Shown here: positions 1 to 7,139 of the stretch, piece after piece
Numbering within the stretch: position 1 is the first letter of the stretch
Layout of the letters: each line of letters begins with the position of its first letter
Assembly: GCA_964466745.1 (NCBI GenBank)
Contig: CAYXOX010000075.1
Span: 1 to 13,783, forward strand
Direction: 5' to 3'
Source of the DNA: CAYXOX01 sp964466745
GTDB lineage: Bacteria; Pseudomonadota; Alphaproteobacteria; Rhodobacterales; Rhodobacteraceae
DNA: 13,783 nt
Position numbers and translations under genes: made by a program
Notes under the pieces: model-generated
Told to the model about the DNA's origin: nothing
Seen by the model: the letters and a program-made list of their open reading frames with translations, nothing else
Databases searched by the model: none

Positions 1-1
1 C

Positions 2-613
2 GGCGTGCGCTTCTCCACCTACGCCGTCTGGTGGATCAAGGCGTCCATCCAGGACTACGTGATGCGCAACTGGTCGATGGTGCGCACCGGCTCCACCTCC
101 TCGCAGAAGTCGCTCTTCTTCAACATGCGCCGCGTGCAGGCCCGGCTCGAGCGCGAGGCCGCCGGCCGCGGAGAGCGGCTGGACCGCCACCAGATGCGCC
201 AGCTCATCGCAACCGAGGTGGGCGTTCCTCTCCACGACGTCGAGATGATGGAAGGGCGCCTCGCGGGCTCGGACTATTCGCTGAACGCGACGCAATCGTC
301 GGAAGACGAGGGCCGCGAATGGATCGATACCCTCGAGGACCAGTCGTCCCAGGCCTCCGAGGAAGTGGAACACAGCCACGATATCGCCACGCTGCGCGGC
401 TGGCTGGTGAATGCCATGAGCGCGCTCAACGAGCGCGAGCGCTTCATTGTGCGCGAGCGCAAGCTGCGGGACGAACCCCGCACGCTCGAGAGCCTCGGCA
501 ACGAGCTCGGGCTCTCCAAGGAGCGGGTTCGCCAGCTCGAGGCGGCGGCCTTCGGCAAGATGCGCAAGAGCCTCGAGGCGCAATCCAAGGAAGTGCACGA
601 GTTCTTCGCCTGA
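2..613 (+). CDS. rpoH: RNA polymerase heat-shock sigma factor RpoH (sigma-32), 3' portion
   Basis: Sigma-32 directs RNA polymerase to heat-shock promoters (chaperones, proteases). The gene enters from the left edge, and 203 residues remain of a family usually near 290-300, so roughly the first third (region 1.2 and part of region 2) is missing. The fragment opens in region 2.3-2.4 with the -10 recognition sequence (STYAVWWIKASIQDY). The RpoH box follows at about residues 35-41 of the fragment (QKSLFFN), which distinguishes RpoH from housekeeping RpoD. The C-terminal region 4.2 helix-turn-helix (about 161-188, containing LSKERVRQLE) would bind the -35 element. The reading frame is intact to the TGA at 611-613. 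A strong hairpin lies 8 bases downstream. The family assignment is secure. Whether this is RpoHI or RpoHII of a two-copy alphaproteobacterium cannot be told from the fragment. Confidence 0.95.
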   Translation, partial: GVRFSTYAVWWIKASIQDYVMRNWSMVRTGSTSSQKSLFFNMRRVQARLEREAAGRGERLDRHQMRQLIATEVGVPLHDVEMMEGRLAGSDYSLNATQSSEDEGREWIDTLEDQSSQASEEVEHSHDIATLRGWLVNAMSALNERERFIVRERKLRDEPRTLESLGNELGLSKERVRQLEAAAFGKMRKSLEAQSKEVHEFFA

Positions 614-802
614 CGAACGCGCGGCCGCCGGCGGCGCCCTCCATGCGCCGGCGGCCGTGGGCAACCGCCTTGCGAAATTTTCGGCACCACCCTTCGATGC
701 CTCTTGTGCCGGGCGTCCGCCGCCACGATGTAGCTGCCTTCCCGCTCCTCCGCGCCGCCACCCCGGTGGCGCCTCCCGGGCTGGGCCTGCATCGGGTTCG
801 CA
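614..802 (+). promoter_or_regulatory. rpoH-antiporter intergenic region
   Basis: This 189-base gap holds the rpoH hairpin (622-657) and a second, smaller hairpin at 756-771 (CGCCACC, two-base loop, GGTGGCG) about 30 bases before the antiporter start. I could not identify a convincing -35/-10 pair. Confidence 0.3.
622..657 (+). terminator. Strong GC hairpin after rpoH, probable terminator
   Basis: A perfect 12-bp inverted repeat (CGGCCGCCGGCG at 622-633 and its complement at 646-657) with a 12-base loop begins 8 bases after the rpoH stop. No U-tract follows, so it is not a textbook intrinsic terminator. It could end rpoH transcription or protect its 3' end. Confidence 0.5.
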
Positions 803-1753
803 ATGTCCGTTCTTCTCGTGATCGGTGGCCTCGCCGCGCTTCTCGCCGGAGGCGAGCTGTTCGTGCGCTCGTCTGCGGCATTGGCGCTCCGGCTCGGGCT
901 GTCGCCGCTCGTGGTCGGGATGACGGTTGTCGGCTTTGGCACCTCGCTGCCCGAGCTGGTGACATCCGTCGAGGCGTCTCTCTCCGGAGCGCCGGGGATT
1001 GCCCTCGGCAACGTGCTCGGCTCGAACATCGCCAACATCCTGCTGATCCTGGGGCTCGCCTCCCTCCTGGCTCCCATTGCCGTACCCCCCGGCACCTTGC
1101 GCACGGACGGGCTGGCACTCGCCGCGGCAACGGGCCTTGCGGTCGTCGTCGTGGCGAACGACATGCTGACCCGCCCCGCGGGGGCCGCGCTGATCGGCGC
1201 CCTCCTCGCCTACACGATCGTGAGCCTGCGCGGCGGTGCCCGCCGCGCGGCGACCGTCCCGGCAGGAACGGCGGTGGAAACCGGGCCAAGGGCCGGACGC
1301 GCGGCGGACGTCCGCCTTGCGCTGGGGCTGGCGGCCGGGCTGCTCCTCGTGCTCGTCGGTGCGCAGGCACTCGTCTCCGGGGCCCTGGAGATCGCCGTCG
1401 CGGCCGGGTTGCCGGAGGCGTTCCTCGGGGTGACGCTGGTTGCCGTCGGCACCTCGCTGCCGGAGCTGGTGACCTCCGTTCTTGCCGCGCGCAACCGCCA
1501 GTCGGAGCTGGCGCTCGGCAACATCCTGGGGTCCAACATCTTCAACCTGATGGGGATTCTCGGCGCCGCCGCGGTGATCGCCCCCTTCACGGTACCGGCC
1601 GAACTTGCCGGGCGCGATCTGTGGATCATGTGCGCGGCCACGGCGGCACTGCTCGGGGTCATGGCGACGGGCAGACTCTCGCGCCTGGCGGGCCTCGTTT
1701 TTCTTGCTGCCTATGGCGGTTTTCTCGCCCTCGCCGTTTCGGCGCTTACGTGA
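803..1753 (+). CDS. Calcium/sodium antiporter, CaCA family (YrbG-like)
   Basis: This is a 316-residue integral membrane protein of the Ca2+:cation antiporter superfamily, which exchanges Ca2+ for Na+ (or H+/K+) across the inner membrane. It shows the family's two inverted halves. Alpha-1 contains GTSLPELVTS (46-55) and GNVLGSNI (69-76). Alpha-2 contains the identical GTSLPELVTS (216-225) and GNILGSNIFN (239-248). The acidic residue in each PELVTS motif is the expected ion ligand. The halves are joined by a hydrophilic stretch around 143-170, and about ten hydrophobic segments are visible. The ATG at 803 has no clear Shine-Dalgarno sequence, but it places the first hydrophobic helix correctly. 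The gene stands alone, 189 bases after rpoH and 64 before coaBC. Family is certain; the exact counter-ion is not. Confidence 0.9.
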   Translation: MSVLLVIGGLAALLAGGELFVRSSAALALRLGLSPLVVGMTVVGFGTSLPELVTSVEASLSGAPGIALGNVLGSNIANILLILGLASLLAPIAVPPGTLRTDGLALAAATGLAVVVVANDMLTRPAGAALIGALLAYTIVSLRGGARRAATVPAGTAVETGPRAGRAADVRLALGLAAGLLLVLVGAQALVSGALEIAVAAGLPEAFLGVTLVAVGTSLPELVTSVLAARNRQSELALGNILGSNIFNLMGILGAAAVIAPFTVPAELAGRDLWIMCAATAALLGVMATGRLSRLAGLVFLAAYGGFLALAVSALT

Positions 1754-1817
1754 GCCCGCCTTGCGCCGCATCGCCCGCCCGCCTAGACCTTGAAGCAAGG
1801 CCCGGAGCGGAGGAGCC

Positions 1818-3029
1818 ATGCTCGCTGGCAAACGGATACTGCTCATCGTCGGTGGCGGCATCGCTGCCTACAAGAGCCTCGATCTGATCCGGAAGCTGCG
1901 CGACAGCGGCGCCGGCGTCGTGCCCGTGCTCACCCGTGCCGGAGAGCAGTTCGTGACCCCTCTCACGCTGTCGGCGCTGGCCGGGCACCGGGTATTCCGC
2001 GACCTGTTCGATCTCACCGACGAGGCGGAGATGGGCCATATCGAGCTGTCGCGGGCCGCCAATCTCGTGGTGGTGGCTCCCGCCACGGCCGACCTGATGG
2101 CGAAAATGGCCAACGGCCATGCCGACGATCTCGCCTCCACATTGCTCATGGCCACCGACAAGCCAGTCCTGCTGGCGCCCGCGATGAACGTGCGCATGTG
2201 GGAGCATCCGGCGACCCGCCGCAACCTCGCCACCATCCACGCCGACGGGCACAAGACCGTGGGCCCCAACACCGGCGCCATGGCCTGCGGAGAAACCGGG
2301 CCGGGCCGCATGGCCGAACCCGCCGAGATCCTCGAGGCCGTGACCCGTCATTTCGGCGCGGGCCCGCTATCCGGGCGCCATGTTCTCGTCACCTCCGGGC
2401 CGACCCACGAGCCGATCGACCCCGTGCGCTACATCGCCAACCGCTCGTCCGGCGCCCAGGGCGCCGCCATTGCCCGGGCACTGATGGATCTCGGCGCCCG
2501 GGTCAGCTTCGTGACGGGCCCTGCCGCCGTGCCGCCGCCCGAGGGCGCCGAGGTTTCGCGCGTGGAAACCGCAGCGCAGATGCGCGCCGCGGTTCTATCG
2601 GCCCTCCCAGCGGACGCCGCCGTTTTCGCCGCCGCGGTGGCCGATTGGCGGGTGGAGGCTGCGGCGGCGAGCAAGATCAAGAAAACGGCAGGGAGCGGCC
2701 CGCCCGCGCTCGCGCTGGTGGAGAACCCCGATATCCTGGCCGAGGTCGCCGGGCTGGCCAAGGGGCGCCCGGCGCTCGTGGTGGGCTTCGCCGCCGAAAC
2801 CGGCGAGCTACGCGCCCGGGCCGAGGCCAAGCGCGCCCGCAAGGGCTGCGACTGGATCGTGGCCAACGACGTGTCACCCGGCACCGGCATCATGGGCGGG
2901 CAGGAGAACGCCGTCACCCTGATCACCCCGGCGGGCGCGGAGGAGTGGCCGCGGATGGACAAGCACGAGGTGGCCCGAAAACTGGCCGCGCGCATCGCCG
3001 AAGCACTTGCCACGCCGGCGGGGCCATGA
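1818..3029 (+). CDS. coaBC: Bifunctional phosphopantothenoylcysteine decarboxylase / phosphopantothenate-cysteine ligase
   Basis: This 403-residue cytoplasmic enzyme performs two consecutive steps of coenzyme A synthesis. The CoaB half joins 4'-phosphopantothenate to cysteine using CTP, and the FMN-dependent CoaC half decarboxylates the product to 4'-phosphopantetheine. The N-terminal flavoprotein domain (about 1-180) has the catalytic His74 (EMGHIELS), the PAMNVRMW motif (121-128) and the substrate-lid Cys157 (ACGETGPGRM). The CoaB domain (about 186-400) has the SGPTHEPIDPVRYIANRSSG signature including Asn208, AAVADWR (272-278) and KIKK (286-289). Length is normal for the fusion. GGAGGAG at 1809-1815 immediately precedes the ATG and supports the start. 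dut follows after 82 bases on the same strand, so co-transcription is plausible. All key residues are present. Confidence 0.97.
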   Translation: MLAGKRILLIVGGGIAAYKSLDLIRKLRDSGAGVVPVLTRAGEQFVTPLTLSALAGHRVFRDLFDLTDEAEMGHIELSRAANLVVVAPATADLMAKMANGHADDLASTLLMATDKPVLLAPAMNVRMWEHPATRRNLATIHADGHKTVGPNTGAMACGETGPGRMAEPAEILEAVTRHFGAGPLSGRHVLVTSGPTHEPIDPVRYIANRSSGAQGAAIARALMDLGARVSFVTGPAAVPPPEGAEVSRVETAAQMRAAVLSALPADAAVFAAAVADWRVEAAAASKIKKTAGSGPPALALVENPDILAEVAGLAKGRPALVVGFAAETGELRARAEAKRARKGCDWIVANDVSPGTGIMGGQENAVTLITPAGAEEWPRMDKHEVARKLAARIAEALATPAGP

Positions 3030-3111
3030 GCCGACCGCACCGCGAAAGCGGCCGCGGGAAAGGCGCCGCGAGCCACGCCGGCCGCGCTGAACGCCGAGGA
3101 GAGCCATACCC

Positions 3112-3579
3112 ATGGTGAGAGTGCCCATGGCCTGGACGGCGGATGCCGACCGCAGCTTGCCGCTGCCCCGCTACGCCACCGATGGCGCAGCAGGGGCGGA
3201 TCTCTGCGCGAACCTTCCCGCACCGCTGCGCCCCGGCGGCCTGCTGCTTGGGCCCGGAATGCGGGCGCTGGTGCCCACGGGCCTGCGCTTCGCGGTCCCC
3301 GTCGGATACGAGGTGCAACTCCGGCCCCGCTCGGGCCTCGCGCTCGCCTTCGGACTGACCCTGCCCAATGCACCGGGCACCATCGACAGCGACTATCGCG
3401 GCCCTGTGGGGGTGCTCGTCCAGAACGGGGGCGAAACGGCGGTGCGCATCTTCCACGGCATGCGGATCGCCCAGATGGTGCTGGCCCCCGTGCTTCAGGC
3501 GGAGATCGAGATCGTCGACGATCTCGACGAAACTGGCCGCGGGTCAGGCGGCTTCGGCTCCACGGGCCGCGCGCCGTGA
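3112..3579 (+). CDS. dut: dUTP diphosphatase (dUTPase)
   Basis: This enzyme hydrolyses dUTP to dUMP and pyrophosphate, keeping uracil out of DNA and supplying dUMP for dTMP synthesis. The 155-residue length is typical of the homotrimeric family. All five conserved motifs are present in order: motif 1 ATDGAAGADL (22-31), motif 2 RPRSGLA (71-77), motif 3 GTIDSDYRG (89-97) with catalytic Asp92, motif 4 RIAQMVLAPV (118-127), and the flexible C-terminal P-loop-like motif 5 RGSGGFGSTG (143-152). The ATG at 3112 has GAGGAG at 3096-3101 at good spacing; an ATG at 3127 is a weaker alternative. The stop overlaps the next start (GTGA at 3576-3579), so dut and the downstream E1-like gene are probably translationally coupled. 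Confidence 0.97.
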   Translation: MVRVPMAWTADADRSLPLPRYATDGAAGADLCANLPAPLRPGGLLLGPGMRALVPTGLRFAVPVGYEVQLRPRSGLALAFGLTLPNAPGTIDSDYRGPVGVLVQNGGETAVRIFHGMRIAQMVLAPVLQAEIEIVDDLDETGRGSGGFGSTGRAP

Positions 3580-4727
3580 TCGTCGTCTTCACCATGGCCG
3601 CGGTCATCTGGGGCATCGGCTGGGCGATGAAGGCGCCGCGGCAGGCGCGCTGGATGATGATCGGGCTTCTCTTCGTGGCGGTGCTCGGGATCCAGGTGGC
3701 ACTGCCCGATGGTCACCCGCTGCGCGAGGGTACGGGGGGCTCGCCGGCCTTCTGGCTGCTGATCGCCGCCTTCGCGGGGCTTGCGCTGCTCTATGCGCGG
3801 GGGCTGCGCTACCTGCGCGAACGCTCCGGCGCCGCGCCCGCCGGCGCGGGCGGCGGCGTGGCAAAGAGGCCGGCGGCGGCCGGCGCCGCCGGTCGCGCGC
3901 TGCCGGAGTCCGGAACCGGCGAAGGCGCGCCGCGCAAGATGGGCGAGGTGGAGCTCGAGCGCTATGCCCGGCACATCGTGCTGCGCGAGCTTGGGGGCCC
4001 GGGCCAGCGTGCGCTCAAGCATGCGAGCGTGCTCGTCGTGGGCGCTGGAGGGCTCGGCGCACCGGCCCTGCTCTACCTTGCCGCGGCCGGTGTCGGGCGG
4101 ATCGGCGTGATCGACGACGATCGCGTGGAGAACGCCAATCTCCAGCGGCAGGTGATCTTCCGCGATGCCGATATCGGCCTTCCCAAGGTCTTCGCGGCGG
4201 CCGAGGCGATGAAGGCGCAGAACCCCTACACCGAGGTTCGCCCCTACAACCGGCGCCTGACCCCGGAGATCGCCGCCGAGCTGAGCGGCGAATACGATCT
4301 CGTGCTCGACGGCTCCGACGATTTCGCCACCCGCGCCGCGGTGAACCGCGCCTGCGTCGAGACCGAAACACCGCTGGTTTCGGGCGCACTGTCTGCCTGG
4401 GAGGCGCAGGTGGGCCTCTTCGACCCGGCACGAGGGGGGCCCTGCTATGCCTGCGTCTTCCCCTCGCCCGCGGCACCGGGCCTGGCGCCGAGCTGCGCGG
4501 AGGCCGGCGTGCTCGGCCCGCTGCCCGGCGTGGCGGGGGCGATGATGGCGGTGGAGGCGATCAAGGTGCTGGCCGATGCCGGAACCGGCCTTCGCGGCCG
4601 ACTGGCGCTCTACGACGCGCTCCATGCCGAAACCCGCACCATCCGCATCAAGCCGAACGAGGACTGCGCAGTGTGCGCCGGCCGCGGAGCGGGCCTCGCC
4701 TCGCCCGGAGAGGCCCGGCGCGCCTAG
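3576..4727 (+). CDS. HesA/MoeB/ThiF family adenylyltransferase with N-terminal membrane segments
   Basis: This 383-residue protein starts at a GTG overlapping the dut stop; an in-frame ATG at 3594 is an alternative. Residues 1-80 contain hydrophobic stretches at about 2-18, 25-43 and 57-75, followed by an Ala/Gly-rich linker (about 85-120). The rest is an E1-like domain that would adenylate the C-terminal glycine of a ubiquitin-fold sulfur carrier (MoaD- or ThiS-like). Visible features are the ATP-binding GAGGLGAP (156-163), the RQVIF arginine motif (191-195), the DGSDDFATR loop, Cys307 in SCAEAGVLGPLPG where MoeB and ThiF carry a cysteine, and zinc ligands Cys290/Cys293 and Cys364/Cys367. 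Every residue needed for adenylation seems present. No sulfur-carrier gene lies nearby, so MoeB (molybdopterin), ThiF (thiamine) or another sulfur-transfer role cannot be separated. The membrane anchor is unusual for soluble MoeB and ThiF. Confidence 0.88.
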   Translation: MIVVFTMAAVIWGIGWAMKAPRQARWMMIGLLFVAVLGIQVALPDGHPLREGTGGSPAFWLLIAAFAGLALLYARGLRYLRERSGAAPAGAGGGVAKRPAAAGAAGRALPESGTGEGAPRKMGEVELERYARHIVLRELGGPGQRALKHASVLVVGAGGLGAPALLYLAAAGVGRIGVIDDDRVENANLQRQVIFRDADIGLPKVFAAAEAMKAQNPYTEVRPYNRRLTPEIAAELSGEYDLVLDGSDDFATRAAVNRACVETETPLVSGALSAWEAQVGLFDPARGGPCYACVFPSPAAPGLAPSCAEAGVLGPLPGVAGAMMAVEAIKVLADAGTGLRGRLALYDALHAETRTIRIKPNEDCAVCAGRGAGLASPGEARRA

Positions 4728-4852
4728 GCGCTGCAGGCTCCTCGCGCCGCCGGGCCCGCGGCTCGCGCGCGGCTCAGGCCCCCGTACGTCCGGGAAGAGC
4801 GGGGCGTGCCAGTCTTGCCAGCGGGGGGGGCTCGCCGGGCCTTAAGGATGGC
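4728..4852. other. Convergent intergenic gap, no clear terminator
   Basis: This 125-base gap between convergent genes contains a G8 homopolymer (4823-4830) and a CCTTAAGG palindrome, with only short stems. I see no convincing intrinsic terminator. Confidence 0.3.
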
Positions 4853-5377
4853 CTAGTCGCGCAACTCCGCGGCGTCCACGCCCCAGAGGACCGATTTCGG
4901 CGCCCAGCCGCGAAAGCCGCCGGCGGTGAGGCGGCACCAGTCGGGCACGCATCGCCCGAGGCGCGCGATCACCCCGTATTCCAGAAGCGCCGTTTGCGGC
5001 GCGTCCGGGCTGGGCTGCGCGCGCAGGGGCAGCATGTCTTCCTCGACGAACACGGTGCGGGACCCGGACAGGAGCGAGTAGTGCACCCAGCCGCCCGCGC
5101 CGTCCCGGTCCTGCACACGGCGCCAGTGCCCGTGCTCGGCCGTGATCATCAGCGGCATGTCGCGCCGGGTGAACACCCAGTCGATCCGGTGGGTCAGCGA
5201 AGGGCCGCGCCGCACGTTTCCCTCGGCGGCCTTGAGCGAAACGTAGCGCGGCAGCGGAAGATTCGTCACCGGCCCGCGCTCGGCCGCCGCCGCACTGCCG
5301 ACCAGAGCCACCGCCAAAAGCGCCGCCAGGCGCCACCTGCCGTGTCTTGCCACCTGTCCCTGCTCCCCGGCCGCCAT
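4853..5377 (-). CDS. Exported protein with two bacterial SH3 domains (DUF1058/SH3_4 type)
   Basis: This is a 174-residue protein whose biochemical function is unknown. It opens with a basic stretch and hydrophobic core (about 13-32, ending SAAAAE), consistent with a Sec signal peptide cleaved near residue 32, so it should act in the periplasm or at the cell wall. Two SH3-like repeats follow. The first (about 44-102) contains YVSLKA, NVRRGPS, IDWVF and GGWVHYSLL. The second (about 108-168) contains VEEDMLPLRAQPS, CRL and GWAPKSVLWG. Bacterial SH3 domains of this type commonly bind peptidoglycan or peptides. The ATG at 5377 was chosen because it directly precedes the signal peptide; the open frame extends upstream without homology. 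It is convergent with the ThiF-like gene and divergent from the dehydrogenase. Confidence 0.87.
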   Translation of the reverse strand: MAAGEQGQVARHGRWRLAALLAVALVGSAAAAERGPVTNLPLPRYVSLKAAEGNVRRGPSLTHRIDWVFTRRDMPLMITAEHGHWRRVQDRDGAGGWVHYSLLSGSRTVFVEEDMLPLRAQPSPDAPQTALLEYGVIARLGRCVPDWCRLTAGGFRGWAPKSVLWGVDAAELRD

Positions 5378-5555
5378 CGCGACCCGTGCCCTGCTCTGCT
5401 CGGTGCGGCCAGCGGCGGCGCGCCCTGTCGAGCGCGCTCCGCGCCGGCCGCCACGAGGGTGCCTGCGAATTCCGCGCCGAGGTTCTTGTGCCCCGCGCGC
5501 TTCTGCTCCACCCTGCCTCAATCGTCGGGGAATGGGAAGAAACCGGGAGTGCAGA
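5378..5555. promoter_or_regulatory. Divergent intergenic region between SH3 protein and dehydrogenase
   Basis: This 178-base region must hold promoters for both divergent genes. GGGAG (5545-5549) is a plausible ribosome-binding site for the dehydrogenase ATG at 5556. No -35/-10 pair or operator could be assigned with confidence. Confidence 0.35.
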
Positions 5556-6542
5556 ATGCCGGCAGAGCGCCTGACTGTGGTCGTGACGCGACGGTTGCCC
5601 GAGGCCGTCGAGACCCGGATGAGCGAACTCTTCGACGTGGAGTTGCGCGACGCTGATGCGCCGATGCCCAAGCCGGCCCTCGTGGAAGCCATGCAGCGCG
5701 CCGACGTGCTTGTGCCGTGCGTGACCGACCACATCGACGCCGGCATGATCGCCCAGGCGGGCGACCGGCTGAAACTCATCGCCAACTACGGCGCCGGGAT
5801 CGATCACATCGACGTCGCGACCGCGCGCCAGCGCGGCATCCTCGTGAGCAACACGCCGGGCGTGGTGACGGAGGATACCGCCGACATGACGCTGGCCCTG
5901 ATCCTCGCCGTTACCCGGCGCATTCCCGAGGGGCTATCCGTGATGCAGTCGGGCGTCTGGAGCGGCTGGGCCCCCACCGCGCTGCTGGGCGGCCGCGTGG
6001 GCGGACGCAGGCTCGGCATCCTCGGCATGGGGCGCATCGGGCAGGCCGTCGCCCGGCGGGCAAAGGCCTTCGGGATGCAGATCCACTACCACAACCGCAA
6101 GCGGCTGCGCCCCGAGATCGAGACCGAGCTGGAGGCAACCTACTGGGAGAGCCTCGACCAGATGGTCAGCCGGATGGACGTGCTTTCCATCAACTGCCCG
6201 CACACGCCCTCGACGTACCACCTGCTCAACGCCCGGCGGCTGAAACTGATGAAGCCGTCCGCGGTGATCGTGAACACCTCCCGCGGCGAGGTGATCGACG
6301 AGAACGCGCTGACGCGGATGCTGCGCTCGGGCGAGATCGCCGGGGCCGGGCTCGACGTTTTCGAGCGGGGCCACGAGATCAACCCTCGCCTGCGCGAGCT
6401 TGGCAACGTGGTCCTGCTGCCGCACATGGGGTCTGCCACCAAGGAAGGCCGCGTGGAGATGGGCGAGAAGGTCATCATCAACATAAAGACGTTCGCCGAC
6501 GGTCACCGCCCGCCCGACATGGTGGTGCCCGCGATGCTCTGA
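5556..6542 (+). CDS. D-2-hydroxyacid dehydrogenase, glyoxylate/hydroxypyruvate reductase (D-glycerate dehydrogenase) type
   Basis: This 328-residue cytoplasmic oxidoreductase is expected to reduce glyoxylate to glycolate or hydroxypyruvate to D-glycerate with NAD(P)H. The substrate-binding lobe contains ANYGAGIDHID (76-86). The Rossmann lobe contains GMGRIG (157-162), then YHNRKR rather than an acidic residue at the end of beta-2, which hints at NADPH use (inference). Catalytic Arg243 (NTSRGEVID) and His290 (LLPHMGSAT) are present. The usual catalytic Glu in the xEP motif is not: the aligned stretch reads FERGHEIN, with Gly272 at the Glu position and His273 replacing Pro. Glu270 or Glu274 might compensate. 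The start at 5556 is supported by GGGAG six bases upstream; an in-frame ATG at 5532 is possible. The gene lies near glyoxylate-producing allA but in a separate transcription unit. Confidence 0.88.
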   Translation: MPAERLTVVVTRRLPEAVETRMSELFDVELRDADAPMPKPALVEAMQRADVLVPCVTDHIDAGMIAQAGDRLKLIANYGAGIDHIDVATARQRGILVSNTPGVVTEDTADMTLALILAVTRRIPEGLSVMQSGVWSGWAPTALLGGRVGGRRLGILGMGRIGQAVARRAKAFGMQIHYHNRKRLRPEIETELEATYWESLDQMVSRMDVLSINCPHTPSTYHLLNARRLKLMKPSAVIVNTSRGEVIDENALTRMLRSGEIAGAGLDVFERGHEINPRLRELGNVVLLPHMGSATKEGRVEMGEKVIINIKTFADGHRPPDMVVPAML

Positions 6543-6610
6543 AGCCCGGGGGGCGAGGCGCACGGGGAAGGCGGCAGGCGGAGGCTGGCCGGAAAACGGG
6601 CACGAGAGCG

Positions 6611-6649
6611 CCGGCGCGCCCCGCTCGGGGCTTGCAAGACCGGCGCGCC
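6611..6649. terminator. Repeat/hairpin segment between convergent genes, possible bidirectional terminator
   Basis: The gap 6543-6680 lies between convergent genes. It has a 10-bp direct repeat CCGGCGCGCC (6611-6620 and 6640-6649), each copy containing the palindrome GGCGCGCC, flanking a small stem CCCCG/CGGGG (6619-6630). It could terminate both genes, but there is no T-tract, so support is weak. Confidence 0.28.
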
Positions 6650-6680
6650 CGAAACGGGCCGGCGCAAGCACCGGTCGGCG

Positions 6681-7028
6681 TCAGCCGGCGGCGGCGCCCG
6701 ACATCTCGTCGAAGCAGGCCAGGGCCTTGGCGGCATACATCAGCGAGGGCCCGCCACCCATCTGCAGCGCCATCTCAAGCACCTCCACCACCTCTTCGCG
6801 CCTGGCACCGGCCGTGAGCAGCGCCTCGACGTGGAAAAGAATGCATGGCTCGCACCGCGCCGAAACGGCGATGCCCAGCGCCACGAACTCCTTTGTCTTG
6901 TGGTCGATGGCGCCGCTTGCCTTGGCGGTCTTGCTCAGCGCGCCGAAGCTCCGCGTCGCGTCGGGGGCGGCCTTGTTGAAAGCACGCAGGGCGGTGCGCA
7001 TCTCGTCGCGCTTTTCGGTCCAGCTCAT
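6681..7028 (-). CDS. Carboxymuconolactone decarboxylase / AhpD-like family protein
   Basis: This small protein of 115 residues belongs to the AhpD/CMD all-helical fold. It carries the thiol-active CxxC motif with downstream His (C59-E-P-C62-I-L-F-H66), followed by the typical helix-rich stretch (EEVVEVLEMALQMGGGPSLMYA). Members with CxxC...H usually have alkylhydroperoxidase or disulfide-reductase activity, while true carboxymuconolactone decarboxylases lack this pair, so a redox role is more likely. The ATG at 7028 has a GGAG ribosome-binding site a few bases upstream. A further in-frame ATG at 7094 would add 22 residues that do not look like the family. The gene lies 111 bases downstream of allA on the same strand, so it may be the last gene of the purine operon. 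Its substrate is unknown. Confidence 0.87.
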   Translation of the reverse strand: MSWTEKRDEMRTALRAFNKAAPDATRSFGALSKTAKASGAIDHKTKEFVALGIAVSARCEPCILFHVEALLTAGARREEVVEVLEMALQMGGGPSLMYAAKALACFDEMSGAAAG

Positions 7029-7139
7029 GGGGGCTCCGGTATAGCCGATGGTCGCGGCACAGTGGGCACTCCGCGGCGCACCGCCTTGAGCCATGTCAAG
7101 CGGAACGGGGTGGCGTGAGCTGAATGGCCCGCGCGCGCC

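Noticed and set aside
803..1753. Possibility that the antiporter gene is two fused genes or a recent duplication
   Set aside because: Two homologous halves are the normal architecture of the CaCA family, and its 316-residue length is standard.
4823..4830. G8 homopolymer between convergent genes
   Set aside because: It is intergenic and the neighbouring genes are intact, so neither a frameshift nor phase variation can be argued.
3368..5656. A 762-codon open frame on the + strand, and other long frames (for example 31-1887, 1790-3118, and 11351-13597 on the - strand)
   Set aside because: They lie across well-recognised genes in another frame. Their translations are Arg/Ala/Pro/Gly-rich low-complexity sequence with no family motifs, as expected for shadow frames in high-GC DNA.
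7094..7099. Perfect TTGACA hexamer (- strand) upstream of the AhpD-like gene
   Set aside because: No acceptable -10 lies 16-18 bases downstream (the sequence there is GC-only), so it was not called a promoter.
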